Assembly (NCBI RefSeq): GCF_964063345.1
Contig: NZ_OZ061318.1
Location: 4,588,001 to 4,652,000, forward strand
Direction of reading: 5' to 3'
Origin: Pseudomonas lini
GTDB taxonomy: Bacteria; Pseudomonadota; Gammaproteobacteria; Pseudomonadales; Pseudomonadaceae
DNA length: 64,000 bases
In this document: positions 35,817-46,173 of the stretch, piece by piece
How positions within the stretch are numbered: position 1 is the stretch's first letter
Layout of the letters: every line of letters begins with the position of its first letter
Position numbers and translations under genes: made by a program
Notes under the pieces: model-generated
What the model was told of the DNA's origin: nothing
The model's database searches: none
Seen by the model: the letters and a program-made list of their open reading frames with translations, nothing else

Positions 35817-38012
35817 TTAAGCGGTCTTACCCGTATGGTTATTCAAAGAAATAACCTTGGTCTTGCCAATCCGGTGACGGTAAATCTCGCGCAGATACTT
35901 GATCGCCTTCTTCACGCAATCCCGAGAGAGGCGGATGTCATTGATCGAGACAAACTTGTCCTTGTCGTTGATCAGCTCACGGTACTTCTTCTCGTACATC
36001 GGTTTGATCGCGTACCAGTTGGTATCGAGGATCTTCGCCGGGTTTTCGAATTCGTTGAGCAGTTCGTCGATGCGGTCTTCGTCGAAGTCTTCATGGATGA
36101 TGAAGTCCAGGATCGAGTTATCCAGTGTCTCGTCGAAGCGATACGGGTTTTTCGCGAAGCAGCGCTTGATGAAGGCGACGATCAGGGTCAGAAAGTCGTC
36201 CGACAGGCACGGGCTCTTGGCAATCAGGGTGGTTAGCGACAGGTTGGCCGAGGCGCCGATCACTAGCGCATAACGCTTGAGCGTGGTGTTGGGGAACAGG
36301 CTGTTGAGATGCGTCTTCAACCGGTTCAGGTCCATGTAGGACAGCTTGTAGTCTTTGGGCAAGGACACAATCGACACCACCGACGAGCAATTCTTGAAGA
36401 AGTGCAGGTCGTGCAACGCGGCTGCGTCATAGCCGGAATTCTTGTACTGCTCAAGCGAGGCGCGATAGCGCTTGGACTCGATCGGCAACAGGCTGATGCC
36501 TTCGATCGCCTGGGTGACCTTGTTGAAGTGCGGCAGGTCGATCGAACGGAAGAACAGATCGTCGATGTTCAGGCGCTGTGGCTCTTTCTCGAACACTTTG
36601 AACTTGTCGCTGCTCGGCGGCGGAGTTTCCGGCACCACGGATTCGGCGTAGGCAATCGCCACCGGGCCGGCCAGGCTCATGAACAGGTCGTTGGCGTCTA
36701 GCCGAATGGTTTCGCCGATGTCGATGCCGGCGCGACGGAAATAGTTCTGGTCGTAGTCGGTGGTGACCGCCTGCGCCGTCAGAATGTTGAAGATCTGCTG
36801 TGAGATGTACTGGTTGGCATGCTTTTCCATGGCATTGACATCAATGTTCTGGATGTTGCCGTCATCGCTTTCTTCGGCATAACGCATGATGTCGTTGGAG
36901 ATCAGCATCATCGCGTTCCATGGGCGGATACGGCCCATGACGCTGGCTTCGCTGCTGTCTTCATTGGCGAAGTTGTAGGAGAAGTCCCACTCTTCCGACA
37001 GATATTTGCACAGCAGACGGCCGGCGTTGATGTGCAGCGCCTCGGACATTTCGCTGCGGTGATCGGAAATGTTCGGCAGTACGCAAATGCCGCTGGTGAA
37101 GATCGGCTCGAAGACGAAGGAATGACCGCTCTTGCTGTCGTGCTCGTCCATCGGTTTGGTGTCGAACGTCTTGTTCATGTACGAGTGCTGCTGGGCCAGG
37201 CCGAACTCCGAGGCCATGCCCGAACCGGTACCGCCGCCAGCGCTGAAGATCGAGAAATACAGGCGCGACTGGTTGGCCTTGATCCCGCAGCTGTCGATCA
37301 GGTACGAGTGAATCATCTTCCAGTCAGGGCTGGAGAACCGCTGGGTGTCCTTGTTCAGGATGATCTTGGCCAGGTACTGGCCGAGGATCGGCGCGTTACC
37401 GGCGCCACCGGCGTGGACTTCCGACAAGTCCATGATTTTCATTTTGCTGTAGTCGCGCAAAAAGCCGCTTTTTTCGCCCTTGCGCGAGAAACGGATGCGG
37501 CCGGCGATGTCTTTGTCCAGGTCGCCGAGCATCACCAGCGGCTCGACCAGGAACACCGGTTTGCTGGCCTTGTTCGACCCCAGGCGCAGGTTGTTGCGGA
37601 TCCACTGCGCCGGGCTGTAGCCCTTTTCGGCGTAGCGTTTTTCCGGCGACAGGCGGTCTTCGTTGTTGAATTCGTTGAGGTAGAACTTGCGGGCGTTGTA
37701 CACCAGTTCCGCCACGTCCAGCGCGATGTTCGAACCGCAGCGGCCCAGGCCGATCAGGCACACCGACGGGAATTCCTGATCGCTGTGTTGTTCGCTGTCG
37801 CCTTCCAGATGGGGCGGGCGCGGGAACACCATGTCGCGCAGGCCGTCGAGGTTATCGAGAATGCGGTCGGTATTGGTTTCGGTGAAGTACAGGTATTGCT
37901 GAGTCGCCAGCGGACGCGACGGGGTCAATGGCTTCGACGATGAGGGGCTGTTCGCCGCGGGGCTCAGGGTCAGGTCGGATACCGCGGTGGCCGGATTGTT
38001 TTTAGAAGTCAT
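35817..38012 (-). CDS. Large tubulin/FtsZ-like GTPase (Tubulin_2 type)
   Basis: 731 aa from ATG 38012; starts at about 38057 or 38111 are also open, and no ribosome site is decisive. A low-complexity Ser/Pro N terminus (1-45) precedes a Rossmann-like start VCLIGLGRCGSNIA (residues 84-97; T1 loop). The T4 tubulin signature is exact: GGGTGSG at residues 259-265 (minus-strand codons 37238-37218). A T7-like segment RLDANDLF (about 437-444) carries the acidic residues that complete GTP hydrolysis in FtsZ-type proteins. Unlike FtsZ (~390 aa) it has a ~280-residue extra C-terminal region ending in a basic stretch (KKAIKYLREIYRHRIGKTK). No signal or membrane segment. It is a single-gene unit. Function unknown. 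Confidence 0.75.
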   Translation of the reverse strand: MTSKNNPATAVSDLTLSPAANSPSSSKPLTPSRPLATQQYLYFTETNTDRILDNLDGLRDMVFPRPPHLEGDSEQHSDQEFPSVCLIGLGRCGSNIALDVAELVYNARKFYLNEFNNEDRLSPEKRYAEKGYSPAQWIRNNLRLGSNKASKPVFLVEPLVMLGDLDKDIAGRIRFSRKGEKSGFLRDYSKMKIMDLSEVHAGGAGNAPILGQYLAKIILNKDTQRFSSPDWKMIHSYLIDSCGIKANQSRLYFSIFSAGGGTGSGMASEFGLAQQHSYMNKTFDTKPMDEHDSKSGHSFVFEPIFTSGICVLPNISDHRSEMSEALHINAGRLLCKYLSEEWDFSYNFANEDSSEASVMGRIRPWNAMMLISNDIMRYAEESDDGNIQNIDVNAMEKHANQYISQQIFNILTAQAVTTDYDQNYFRRAGIDIGETIRLDANDLFMSLAGPVAIAYAESVVPETPPPSSDKFKVFEKEPQRLNIDDLFFRSIDLPHFNKVTQAIEGISLLPIESKRYRASLEQYKNSGYDAAALHDLHFFKNCSSVVSIVSLPKDYKLSYMDLNRLKTHLNSLFPNTTLKRYALVIGASANLSLTTLIAKSPCLSDDFLTLIVAFIKRCFAKNPYRFDETLDNSILDFIIHEDFDEDRIDELLNEFENPAKILDTNWYAIKPMYEKKYRELINDKDKFVSINDIRLSRDCVKKAIKYLREIYRHRIGKTKVISLNNHTGKTA

Positions 38013-38208
38013 TGTGCGCCATATACCTGGACTGGTCGGCTCGGCGACAAGTGTCATCGAGTCATCACGGAATGAGATCTCGCGTCTTTTTGCAGCGCGA
38101 ATGTGGCCCAAGCGTCAGGGCTTGGGCCTGAGCATCGCTGGGGGAATCCTTTCCTTAATCATGATGAATCGGCCAATATTCGATGATCTTTAATCAAAAA
38201 GAGGCTAA

Positions 38209-39105
38209 ATGATGGCAGCGTTACCTTCGCTGGGGTTTGCCGGTATCGGCCTGATGGGTTTGCCAATGTGCCGACGCCTGTTGGCGGCGGGTTATCCGCT
38301 GACGGTGTGGAACCGCAACCCCGACAAGTGCGTAGCGCTGGTCGAGGCCGGAGCACGGCAAGTGGCGACACCGGCCGAATTGTGTCAGCACGCTGATGTG
38401 GTGATGCTGTGTCTGGCTGACACTGCCGTTGTACGTGAGGTGGTGTTTGGCCCGGCAGGCGTTGCCGAGGGGGCGAAAAGCGGCCAGTTGCTGGTGGATT
38501 TTTCCAGCCTGGAACCCACCGCGACGCGGGAAATGGCAAGCGCATTGGCCAGTAAAACCGGTATGAGTTGGCTCGATGCGCCAGTGTCCGGCGGGGTGGT
38601 CGGTGCCGAGGCCGGCAGCCTGGCGATCATGGTCGGTGGCGAAGCGGCAGACCTTGAGCGCGTGCGGCCGGTGTTGTTGACCCTTGGCCTGCGCGTGACC
38701 CACATGGGCGCCGTCGGTGCGGGGCAGGTGACCAAGGCCTGCAATCAGATGATCGTGGCCTGCAATGCCTTGGTCATTGCCGAAGTGGTGGCCCTGGCCG
38801 AGCGTTCCGGGGTCGACGCACGCCTGATCGCCGAAGCGTTGGCCGGTGGTTTTGCCGATTCAAAACCCTTGCAGATTCTCGCGCCGCAAATGGCCGAAAG
38901 CCGTTTCGAACCGGTGAAATGGCACGTGCGCACGCTGCTCAAGGACCTCGACACCGCCGTGAAATTCTCCCGCGAACAAGGCTCGGCCACACCGATCAGC
39001 GGATTGGCCGCACAACTGATGCGCCTCCATGGGGGGCAGGGGTTCCTGGAAAAGGATCCGTCGACGCTAGTGCAGCTATACCGCGAGCCAGACTCAGAGG
39101 ATTGA
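38209..39105 (+). CDS. NAD(P)-dependent oxidoreductase, 3-hydroxyisobutyrate dehydrogenase family
   Basis: 298 aa. N-terminal GFAGIGLMGLPMCRRLL is the GxGxMGxxM cofactor loop, with VWNRNPDKC after it (an Arg there favours NADP). DAPVSGGVVGAEAGSLAIMVGG is the substrate-binding signature, and the catalytic Lys lies in GQVTKACNQMIVACN (about 172). Relatives reduce or oxidise tartronate semialdehyde, 3-hydroxyisobutyrate or succinic semialdehyde; the substrate is not decided here. ATG 38209 and 38212 are both possible. The 3' end overlaps the convergent c-di-GMP gene by 110 bp. Confidence 0.85.
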   Translation: MMAALPSLGFAGIGLMGLPMCRRLLAAGYPLTVWNRNPDKCVALVEAGARQVATPAELCQHADVVMLCLADTAVVREVVFGPAGVAEGAKSGQLLVDFSSLEPTATREMASALASKTGMSWLDAPVSGGVVGAEAGSLAIMVGGEAADLERVRPVLLTLGLRVTHMGAVGAGQVTKACNQMIVACNALVIAEVVALAERSGVDARLIAEALAGGFADSKPLQILAPQMAESRFEPVKWHVRTLLKDLDTAVKFSREQGSATPISGLAAQLMRLHGGQGFLEKDPSTLVQLYREPDSED

Positions 39106-41311
39106 CGGTGTGCATGTGCTTGCGCTGATTGATTTCGGCCAGCACCGGACGCAACTCGGCCAGCGGCACCGGACGACTGAGCAGGTAGCCCTGAACGAAA
39201 TCGCAGCCGTGGCGTTCAAGAAAGTCGTATTGCTCGAAGGTTTCAACGCCTTCAGTGACGACCTGTAAATGCAGGGTGTGGGCCATGACGATGATGGCCT
39301 GGACGATTTCCATGTCCTGGGTGGCCTTGGGGATGTCCTGAATGAACGAGCGGTCGATCTTCAACGTGTTTAATGGCAGGCGCCTGAGGTAGGCCAGGGA
39401 TGAATAGCCGGTGCCGAAGTCATCGATCGACAACGAGACTCCGAGGGCGCGAATCTGCCGCAGCAATACCAGGGTGTTGCTGATATTGCCCATCAACGCA
39501 TTCTCGGTGACTTCCAGTTCCAGCCGGTGTGGCGCCACCCCGAAGGCGTGCAGGGCGTGTTCGATTTCATTGGCCAGTTCTTCTCGCGCCAGGTTCAGGG
39601 GCGAGCAATTCACCGCGATTTTGAGTTCTTCGCAATCGTGTCGGGACAGTTCGCCCAAGTCCTCGCAGGCCTTGCGCAGCACCCAGTTGTCCAGGTCGGC
39701 GATCAGGCCATTGGCTTCGGCAATGGCGATGAACCGATCCGGCGTGAGCAATCCGTGAACCGGATGCTGCCAGCGAATCAGTGCTTCAAGTTTGGTGACC
39801 TGGCCGATTCTCAGGTCATAGATGGGTTGGTAATACAGCATCAACCCGGTGTTTTCGCGCAGGGCGTGGCGCAATTCCTCTTCGAGTTGCAACTCCAGGG
39901 TGGCGCGGGTTTTCAGGTTTGAACTGAAAAAATGCAGGGCATTGCGACCGCAGTCTTTGGACTGGTACAGCGCCAGGTCGGCGTTTTTCAGCAGTTCTTC
40001 ACAGGTCTTGCCGTCTTCCGGAAACAGGCTGATGCCGATGCTGGTGGTCATGACCATGCGCCGTCCGGACAACTCGATGGGCTCCTTCATTTTCAGCATG
40101 ATGCGCTGGGCCATTTGCCGCGCTTCTTCACGGTCGTACAGGGTGATGAGGATGCAGAATTCGTCGCCTCCGAAGCGCGCCACCACGTCTTCGTGACTGC
40201 GTACCGAAGCCTTGATGTGGCCGGCCAGGACTTTGAGCAATTCGTCGCCGGCGTCATGGCCGAGGCTGTCATTGATTCGCTTGAAGTGGTCGATGTCGAG
40301 GAACATCACCGCCAGCATGCCGCCTTCGTTGGTTTTCTCAATGAGTTTCTCGGCGAAGATCTGGTTGAAGCCTCGGCGGTTGATCAGGTTGGTCAGGGGG
40401 TCGTAGTGCGCCACTTGTTGCAGCGACATGCGTGCCTGATCCAGTTGACTGAGCAGAGCGTTGACCCGCTGCAGGTCATGCTCCTTGTGTTGCAGCTTTT
40501 TGTCTGCCAGGGCAGCGCTGATGCTGCTGCCGATGATCAGCAGCGTCATCACCGCCACCGTCAACCCCAGTTGCAGGTGATTATTGTCGCTGGGCAGCGG
40601 CTGAAGGCTGCCAGCGGGCAGCACCAGGTTGAATGCCGCCATGCCGGTGAAATGCATGCTGACGATGCCGGCCCCGAGCACCAGGCTGGCGGTGTATTTG
40701 AGCAATTGATGAAACACGCCGGCGCCATCGCGCAGGTGACTGGAAATCAACAGGGCGGCCAGGCTGGCACCGATGGCGATCACAATGGAAAGCACGAACA
40801 GCACGGGTTGGTAGTAGGCCATCGCATTCGATCGCAGGGCGGCCATGCCCACGTAATGCATGGTTGCGATGCCCAGGCCGATCCACACCGCGGCCCGCAG
40901 GTATTGCCAGAAATTCAGCTGAGGATGGCTGAGGGTGTGCATGGCCAGCCACGAGGCGGTCAGGGCGAACAACAGCGAGAGCAGGGTAGTGGGCAGGTGG
41001 TAATGGATTTCGATCGGCGCCTGGAACGCCAGCATGCTGATGAAATGCATGGCCCAGATACCGCCTGCCAGGCACCCGGCACCGACCCAGCGCCAGAGTC
41101 GTTGGGAGGCGGATTTTTCCACATGACCGACCCGCTCGGTCATGTCCAGCGTGGCGAAGCCAGCCGCACAAGCGACCAGATAAGCCAGCAACACCAGAAA
41201 AGGGTTATGGGTGCAATTGAGTATGACCTGCCCGCTCTCCGGTAGCCCGGTCATGAAATGCAAACCAAGCCACTCCATAGCATGCCCCATCTCTGAATCA
41301 TCCTGCGCCAT
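38996..41311 (-). CDS. nbdA: MHYT-GGDEF-EAL c-di-GMP protein, NbdA-like
   Basis: 771 aa from ATG 41311 (ATG 41290 has AGGA upstream and is possible). The MHYT sensor (about 25-250) has seven helices and three M-H-x-x-x-M motifs, MHFISM, MHYVGM and MHFTGM, proposed to bind a metal or diatomic gas such as NO. The GGDEF domain is RFGGDEFCILI (intact). The EAL domain has LEALIRWQHP, the metal-binding IDDFGTGYSSLAYL and EGVET. Neighbourhood (3-hydroxyisobutyrate dehydrogenase-like gene on one side, rapA near) matches P. aeruginosa nbdA, whose GGDEF is degenerate (AGDEF). The dominant activity here cannot be read from sequence. Confidence 0.82.
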   Translation of the reverse strand: MAQDDSEMGHAMEWLGLHFMTGLPESGQVILNCTHNPFLVLLAYLVACAAGFATLDMTERVGHVEKSASQRLWRWVGAGCLAGGIWAMHFISMLAFQAPIEIHYHLPTTLLSLLFALTASWLAMHTLSHPQLNFWQYLRAAVWIGLGIATMHYVGMAALRSNAMAYYQPVLFVLSIVIAIGASLAALLISSHLRDGAGVFHQLLKYTASLVLGAGIVSMHFTGMAAFNLVLPAGSLQPLPSDNNHLQLGLTVAVMTLLIIGSSISAALADKKLQHKEHDLQRVNALLSQLDQARMSLQQVAHYDPLTNLINRRGFNQIFAEKLIEKTNEGGMLAVMFLDIDHFKRINDSLGHDAGDELLKVLAGHIKASVRSHEDVVARFGGDEFCILITLYDREEARQMAQRIMLKMKEPIELSGRRMVMTTSIGISLFPEDGKTCEELLKNADLALYQSKDCGRNALHFFSSNLKTRATLELQLEEELRHALRENTGLMLYYQPIYDLRIGQVTKLEALIRWQHPVHGLLTPDRFIAIAEANGLIADLDNWVLRKACEDLGELSRHDCEELKIAVNCSPLNLAREELANEIEHALHAFGVAPHRLELEVTENALMGNISNTLVLLRQIRALGVSLSIDDFGTGYSSLAYLRRLPLNTLKIDRSFIQDIPKATQDMEIVQAIIVMAHTLHLQVVTEGVETFEQYDFLERHGCDFVQGYLLSRPVPLAELRPVLAEINQRKHMHTVNPLSLARGIAALASTDPFPGTPAPHGGASVVRPIR

Positions 41312-41564
41312 GTACGCTGGCGAATGCTTGCAGTATAGAGGCCTTGCATGGAGCGCAAGAGGTGGTGGCATATTAGTGCCAATGTTTTTGGAATGGCTTT
41401 TAGAACGATTGGAAATAAATTGTTTCATGGCCCGCATGGGTGGCCATAGAGGGGTATCAGGATTACGAATAATTACAGACAGCGCTGGCGGGCCTGACTA
41501 GATTGACGGTTCCGGGCTCGATGCGTTGGCAGTGAAGCCCCAATAACAATAAAGAGACGGACCC

Positions 41565-42914
41565 ATGCAGAACTCGACCCAAGCGGCGAATGCCTGGCGC
41601 ATTCTGTTCCTGCTGTTCCTGGCCAACCTGTTCAATTTCTTCGACCGCACCATTCCAGCCATCATCATCGAGCCGATCCGCATGGAATGGCACCTCAGCG
41701 ACTTTCAACTGGGGATCATCGGGACCGCATTCACCATCGTTTACGCCATTGCCGGCCTGCCCCTGGGGCGATTGGCCGATACCGGTTCGCGCAGCAAGTT
41801 GATGGGTTGGGGGCTGGCAGCCTGGAGCGGGCTGACTGCGGTCAACGGGCTGGTGGGCAGTTTCTGGAGTTTTCTGATCGTGCGCATGGGCATCGGCATC
41901 GGTGAAGCCAGTTATGCACCGGCCGCCAACTCGCTGATCGGCGATTTATTCCCGGCTCATCGTAGGGCGCGGGCCATGGGGATTTTCATGCTTGGCCTGC
42001 CGCTGGGGTTACTGCTGGCGTTTTTCACCATCGGCTGGATGGTCAAGGCGTTCGACAGCTGGCGCGCGCCGTTCTTTATCGCGGCAGTGCCGGGGCTGAT
42101 CCTGGCGGTCTTCATGTTCTTCATTAAGGAGCCGAAACGCGGTGCGGCGGAAAGCGTGCAAGTGTCTCAGGAGCGCGTAGACCGGCCGATCCGTCGAGTG
42201 CTGGCGGTGCCGACTTTCCTGTGGCTGGTGATGGCGGGGCTGTGCTTCAACTTCGCCACTTATGCCTGCAACTCGTTTCTGGTGCCGATGCTGCAGCGCT
42301 ATTTCCTGATGCCGTTGCAGGACGCAGCAGTGGCCACCGGGGTGATCGTCGGGGTGACCGGGTTGTTCGGCCTGACGCTTGGCGGCTGGATAGCCGACAA
42401 GATTCACCAGCGTGTGGCCAATGGGCGGCTGCTGTTCGCGGCGTTCAGCCTGATCATTTCGACCGTGTGCACCGCCTGGGCGCTGCACGCTGGACGCATT
42501 GAGATCGGGGTATTTGTTGCGGTGTTCAGCTTGGGTTGGTTGTTCGCCTACAACTTCTATACCTGCGTGTACACGGCGATCCAGGACGTGGTCGAACCGC
42601 GCCTGCGGGCCACGGCGATGGCGTTGTTTTTTGCCGGTCTGTATTTGTTGGGTGGCGGATTGGGGCCGGTGGTGGTGGGCGGATTGTCGGATCACTTTGC
42701 CCATAGCGCGATGCTCTCGGCGGGGGCCGAACAGATGAACGAGGCGTACAAGGCTGTCGGCCTGCATGACGCGATGTATCTGATCCCGGTGGCATTGTTC
42801 TTTACGATGGTGTTTCTGTTTTTGGCCTCGCGGTGTTTTGTAAGGGATGCGAAGCGGATGAAGGAAGGGTTGGTGGCGGTGGTTGAGCCTGTGGGGGCTG
42901 CGGCGACTGCTTAA
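41565..42914 (+). CDS. MFS transporter, spinster-like
   Basis: 449 aa, twelve predicted helices. It shows the N-terminal NLFNFFDRTIPAIIIEPIR (helix 1 with the N-x-x-D-R motif of spinster-type transporters), GRLADTGSRSKLMGWG (motif A) and IGIGEASYAPAANSLIGDLFP. Substrate cannot be assigned; relatives carry lipids, sugars or aromatic acids. It is a single-gene unit between the c-di-GMP gene and rapA, bounded by a REPIN. Confidence 0.82.
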   Translation: MQNSTQAANAWRILFLLFLANLFNFFDRTIPAIIIEPIRMEWHLSDFQLGIIGTAFTIVYAIAGLPLGRLADTGSRSKLMGWGLAAWSGLTAVNGLVGSFWSFLIVRMGIGIGEASYAPAANSLIGDLFPAHRRARAMGIFMLGLPLGLLLAFFTIGWMVKAFDSWRAPFFIAAVPGLILAVFMFFIKEPKRGAAESVQVSQERVDRPIRRVLAVPTFLWLVMAGLCFNFATYACNSFLVPMLQRYFLMPLQDAAVATGVIVGVTGLFGLTLGGWIADKIHQRVANGRLLFAAFSLIISTVCTAWALHAGRIEIGVFVAVFSLGWLFAYNFYTCVYTAIQDVVEPRLRATAMALFFAGLYLLGGGLGPVVVGGLSDHFAHSAMLSAGAEQMNEAYKAVGLHDAMYLIPVALFFTMVFLFLASRCFVRDAKRMKEGLVAVVEPVGAAATA

Positions 42915-42917
42915 CCG

Positions 42918-43010
42918 CCATCGCGGGCAAGCCCGCTCCCACAGGGCTTCGGGTGAATATAAACTTTGTGAGCAACCGAGATCATTGTGGGAGCGGGCTT
43001 GCCCGCGATG
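42918..43010. repeat. REPIN
   Basis: GCCATCGCGGGCAAGCCCGC at the left and GCGGGCTTGCCCGCGATGAG at the right; separates the convergent MFS and rapA genes. Confidence 0.9.
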
Positions 43011-43043
43011 AGGCCCTCAGAACACCGCAACAATCAAGCAGAC

Positions 43044-43077
43044 AAAAAAAGGCCCGCATCGCTGCGGGCCTTCTTTT
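43044..43077 (-). terminator. Terminator of rapA
   Basis: GGCCCGCA-TCGC-TGCGGGCC stem with a run of seven A on the plus strand (T on the minus strand), 21 bases past the rapA stop. Confidence 0.9.
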
Positions 43078-43097
43078 ATAGCGGTGGAGGAGGGTTG

Positions 43098-45944
43098 TTA
43101 ACCCGCCACCAACACCCGAATCGCTTCCAGTCGCAGCGCAGCCTTGTCGAGCATGGCCAGGCCTTGCTCGCGTTGCTTGCGCAGGGCAACCAGTTCGCTG
43201 TCGCGCACGGTCGGGTTGACCGCTTGCAACGCGGTCAGGCGTGCCAGTTCTTCGTCGGTATCCGCCGCCAGACGACGTTGCGCCTCGGCCACGCGCTCGG
43301 CGTGACGCGGGGTGATCTTCTCTTCGCCGGCGTTGATCCGTGGCGTCAGCTGATCGCGCTGGGCCTGGATGAACTTGTTGGCGCTGGCGCGGGGCACGCT
43401 TTCCAGTTGATCGTTCAGGGTTTCGAACGACACTCGGGTCGACAGATCATTGCCGTTGGCGTCGAGCAGGCAGCGCAGGGCGGCCGGCGGCAGGTAACGG
43501 CCCAGTTGCAGCGAACGCGGGGCAACCACTTCGCTGACGTAGAGCAGTTCCAGCAGCACGGTGCCCGGTTTCAGCGCCTTGTTCTTGATCAGCGCCACGG
43601 CGGTGTTGCCCATCGAGCCAGACAGGACCAGGTCCATGCCGCCCTGAACCATCGGGTGTTCCCAGGTGATGAATTGCATGTCTTCGCGAGACAACGCCTG
43701 GTTGCGGTCGTAGGTGATGGTTACGCCTTCGTCGTCGCCCAGCGGGAAGCTGGCGTCGAGCATTTTTTCGCTTGGCTTGAGGATTAGCGCGTTTTCCGAA
43801 TGGTCTTCGCTGTCGATGCCGAAGGCGTCAAACAGGGTTTCCATGTAGATCGGCAGGGCGAACTGATCATCTTGTTCGAAGATGTCCTCGACCAGCGCAT
43901 CACCTTCGCCAGCGCCGCCGGAGTTGAGTTCCAGCAAGCGGTCGCGTCCGGTGTGCAGTTCAGCTTCCAGACGTTCACGTTCGGCGCGGGCTTCGTCGAT
44001 CAGCGCTTGCCACTCACCATCGTCGGCGGTTTCCAGCAGCGGCAGCAGGCGCGGGCCGAACTGATGCTGCAAGGCGTTGCCGGTCGGGCAGGTATTGAGG
44101 AACGCGTTCAGCGCTTCGTGGTACCACTGGTACAGCCGTTCTTGCGGGCTGGTTTCCAGGTACGGCACGTGCAGTTCGATGATGTGCTTCTGACCGATCC
44201 GGTCGAGACGACCGATACGCTGCTCCAGCAGGTCCGGGTGCGACGGCAGATCGAACAGCACCAGATGGTGCGAGAACTGGAAGTTGCGACCTTCACTGCC
44301 GATTTCCGAGCAGATCAGCACCTGAGCGCCGAATTCTTCGTCGGCGAAGTAGGCGGCGGCGCGGTCACGCTCGAGGATGTTCATGCCTTCGTGGAAGACC
44401 GTGGCGGGAATGCCGGAACGTACGCGCAAGGCGTCTTCCAGGTCCATGGCGGTTTCGGCGTGGGCGCAGATCACCAGCACTTTGGTGCGCTTGAGCATTT
44501 TCAGGGTGTCGATCAGCCACTCGACACGCGGGTCGAATTTCCACCAGCGCTCTTCTTCGTTGGCATCCGGCTGGGCCTGGAAGCTGACTTCCGGGTACAG
44601 CTCGGCGTGATCGCCCAATGGCAGTTCGAGGTATTCGGCCGGGCACGGCAGCGGGTACGGGTGCAGTTTGCGCTCCGGGAAACCCTGCACGGCGGCGCGG
44701 GTGTTACGGAACAGCACGCGGCCGGTGCCGTGACGGTCCAGCAATTCGCGGACCAGACGGGCGCTGGCTTCGGTGTCGCCATCATTGACGGCGGTCAGCA
44801 GGGCTTCGCCTTCGTTGCCGAGGAAACCGTGAATGGTCTTGTGCGCTTCAGGCGACAGGCGCCCTTTGTCCAGCAACTCCTGAACGGCTTCGGCCACCGG
44901 GCGATAGTTTTCGCTCTCGGCGCGGAAGGCGTGCAGGTCATGGAAACGGTTCGGGTCGAGCAGGCGCAGACGGGCGAAGTGACTGTCCTGGCCCAGTTGT
45001 TCCGGGGTCGCGGTCAGCAGCAATACGCCGGGAATGACTTCGGCCAGTTGCTCCACCAGTGAGTACTGAGGGCTGACCTGGTCTTCGTGCCACACCAAGT
45101 GGTGCGCTTCGTCGACCACCAGCAAATCCCAGCCGGCCGCGAACAACGCGTCCTGGGCCTTTTCGTCGTCCACCAGCCATTCGAGCGCAACCAGTGCAAG
45201 CTGGGTGTCTTCGAACGGGTTGGCGGCATCGCTTTCGATGAAGCGTTCTTCGTCGAACAGCGCGACTTGCAGGTTGAAGCGGCGGCGCATCTCCACCAGC
45301 CACTGGTGTTGGAGGTTTTCCGGCACCAGGATCAACACGCGATTGGCGCGGCCCGAGAGCAGTTGGCGATGGATCACCAGACCGGCTTCGATGGTCTTGC
45401 CCAGGCCCACTTCGTCTGCCAGCAGAACGCGTGGCGCGATGCGGTCGGCGACTTCACGGGCGATGTGCAATTGGTGCGCGATCGGTTGCGCCCGCACGCC
45501 GCCCAGGCCCCAAAGGGAGGATTGCAACTGGCGGCTGGTGTGTTCCAGGGTGTTGTAGCGCAGGGAGAACCAGGCGAGCGGGTCGATCTGTCCGGCGAAC
45601 AAACGGTCGCTGGCCAGACGGAACTGAATGAAGTTCGACAGTTGGGTTTCCGGCAGGGTGACCACTTCGTTCTGCGCGTTGAGGCCGTGGTAGACCAGCA
45701 GGCCATCGACGTCGTCGACTTCCTGGACGGTCAGTTTCCAGCCTTCGAAGTGAGTGATGCTGTCACCCGGCGAAAACCGCACGCGGGTGAGGGGCGCATT
45801 CCGTAGCGCGTACTGGCGGGTCTCGCCAGTGGCCGGGTAGAGCACGGTCAACAAGCGGCCGTCCTGTGCCAGAACGGTGCCCAAACCCAGCTCGGCTTCG
45901 CTGTCACTGATCCAGCGTTGCCCCGGTTGATACTGCTGCGCCAT
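43098..45944 (-). CDS. rapA: RNA polymerase-associated ATPase RapA (HepA)
   Basis: 948 aa, as in gamma-proteobacterial RapA (about 950-970). An N-terminal pair of Tudor-like domains ([17 protein letters not shown], then [13 protein letters not shown]) precedes the Swi2/Snf2 ATPase. Walker A is [15 protein letters not shown] and motif [14 protein letters not shown]; motif V/VI region reads [20 protein letters not shown] and [13 protein letters not shown] RapA-specific C-terminal domain follows. It recycles RNA polymerase from stalled complexes. Single gene with its own terminator. Confidence 0.96.
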   Translation of the reverse strand: MAQQYQPGQRWISDSEAELGLGTVLAQDGRLLTVLYPATGETRQYALRNAPLTRVRFSPGDSITHFEGWKLTVQEVDDVDGLLVYHGLNAQNEVVTLPETQLSNFIQFRLASDRLFAGQIDPLAWFSLRYNTLEHTSRQLQSSLWGLGGVRAQPIAHQLHIAREVADRIAPRVLLADEVGLGKTIEAGLVIHRQLLSGRANRVLILVPENLQHQWLVEMRRRFNLQVALFDEERFIESDAANPFEDTQLALVALEWLVDDEKAQDALFAAGWDLLVVDEAHHLVWHEDQVSPQYSLVEQLAEVIPGVLLLTATPEQLGQDSHFARLRLLDPNRFHDLHAFRAESENYRPVAEAVQELLDKGRLSPEAHKTIHGFLGNEGEALLTAVNDGDTEASARLVRELLDRHGTGRVLFRNTRAAVQGFPERKLHPYPLPCPAEYLELPLGDHAELYPEVSFQAQPDANEEERWWKFDPRVEWLIDTLKMLKRTKVLVICAHAETAMDLEDALRVRSGIPATVFHEGMNILERDRAAAYFADEEFGAQVLICSEIGSEGRNFQFSHHLVLFDLPSHPDLLEQRIGRLDRIGQKHIIELHVPYLETSPQERLYQWYHEALNAFLNTCPTGNALQHQFGPRLLPLLETADDGEWQALIDEARAERERLEAELHTGRDRLLELNSGGAGEGDALVEDIFEQDDQFALPIYMETLFDAFGIDSEDHSENALILKPSEKMLDASFPLGDDEGVTITYDRNQALSREDMQFITWEHPMVQGGMDLVLSGSMGNTAVALIKNKALKPGTVLLELLYVSEVVAPRSLQLGRYLPPAALRCLLDANGNDLSTRVSFETLNDQLESVPRASANKFIQAQRDQLTPRINAGEEKITPRHAERVAEAQRRLAADTDEELARLTALQAVNPTVRDSELVALRKQREQGLAMLDKAALRLEAIRVLVAG

Positions 45945-46173
45945 GCTGCCTGACTCCCACCTTGAAAAAGCGGGCTATCTTAACGGAATGAGCCTTCAGG
46001 ACCAAAGGATTACATGCGCGCGCTGAGGGCGGATGCGAACTTTTCGGGAGATGAAGATCAAAAGATCGCAGGCTGCGCCAGCTCCTACGGTGCCAAGTGG
46101 ATTACAAGTTTGCGACCGATGGCTCAAGTCGCCATTCCCGCAGCCGACAGCCTGCTGACAGGAGACTAATAAT

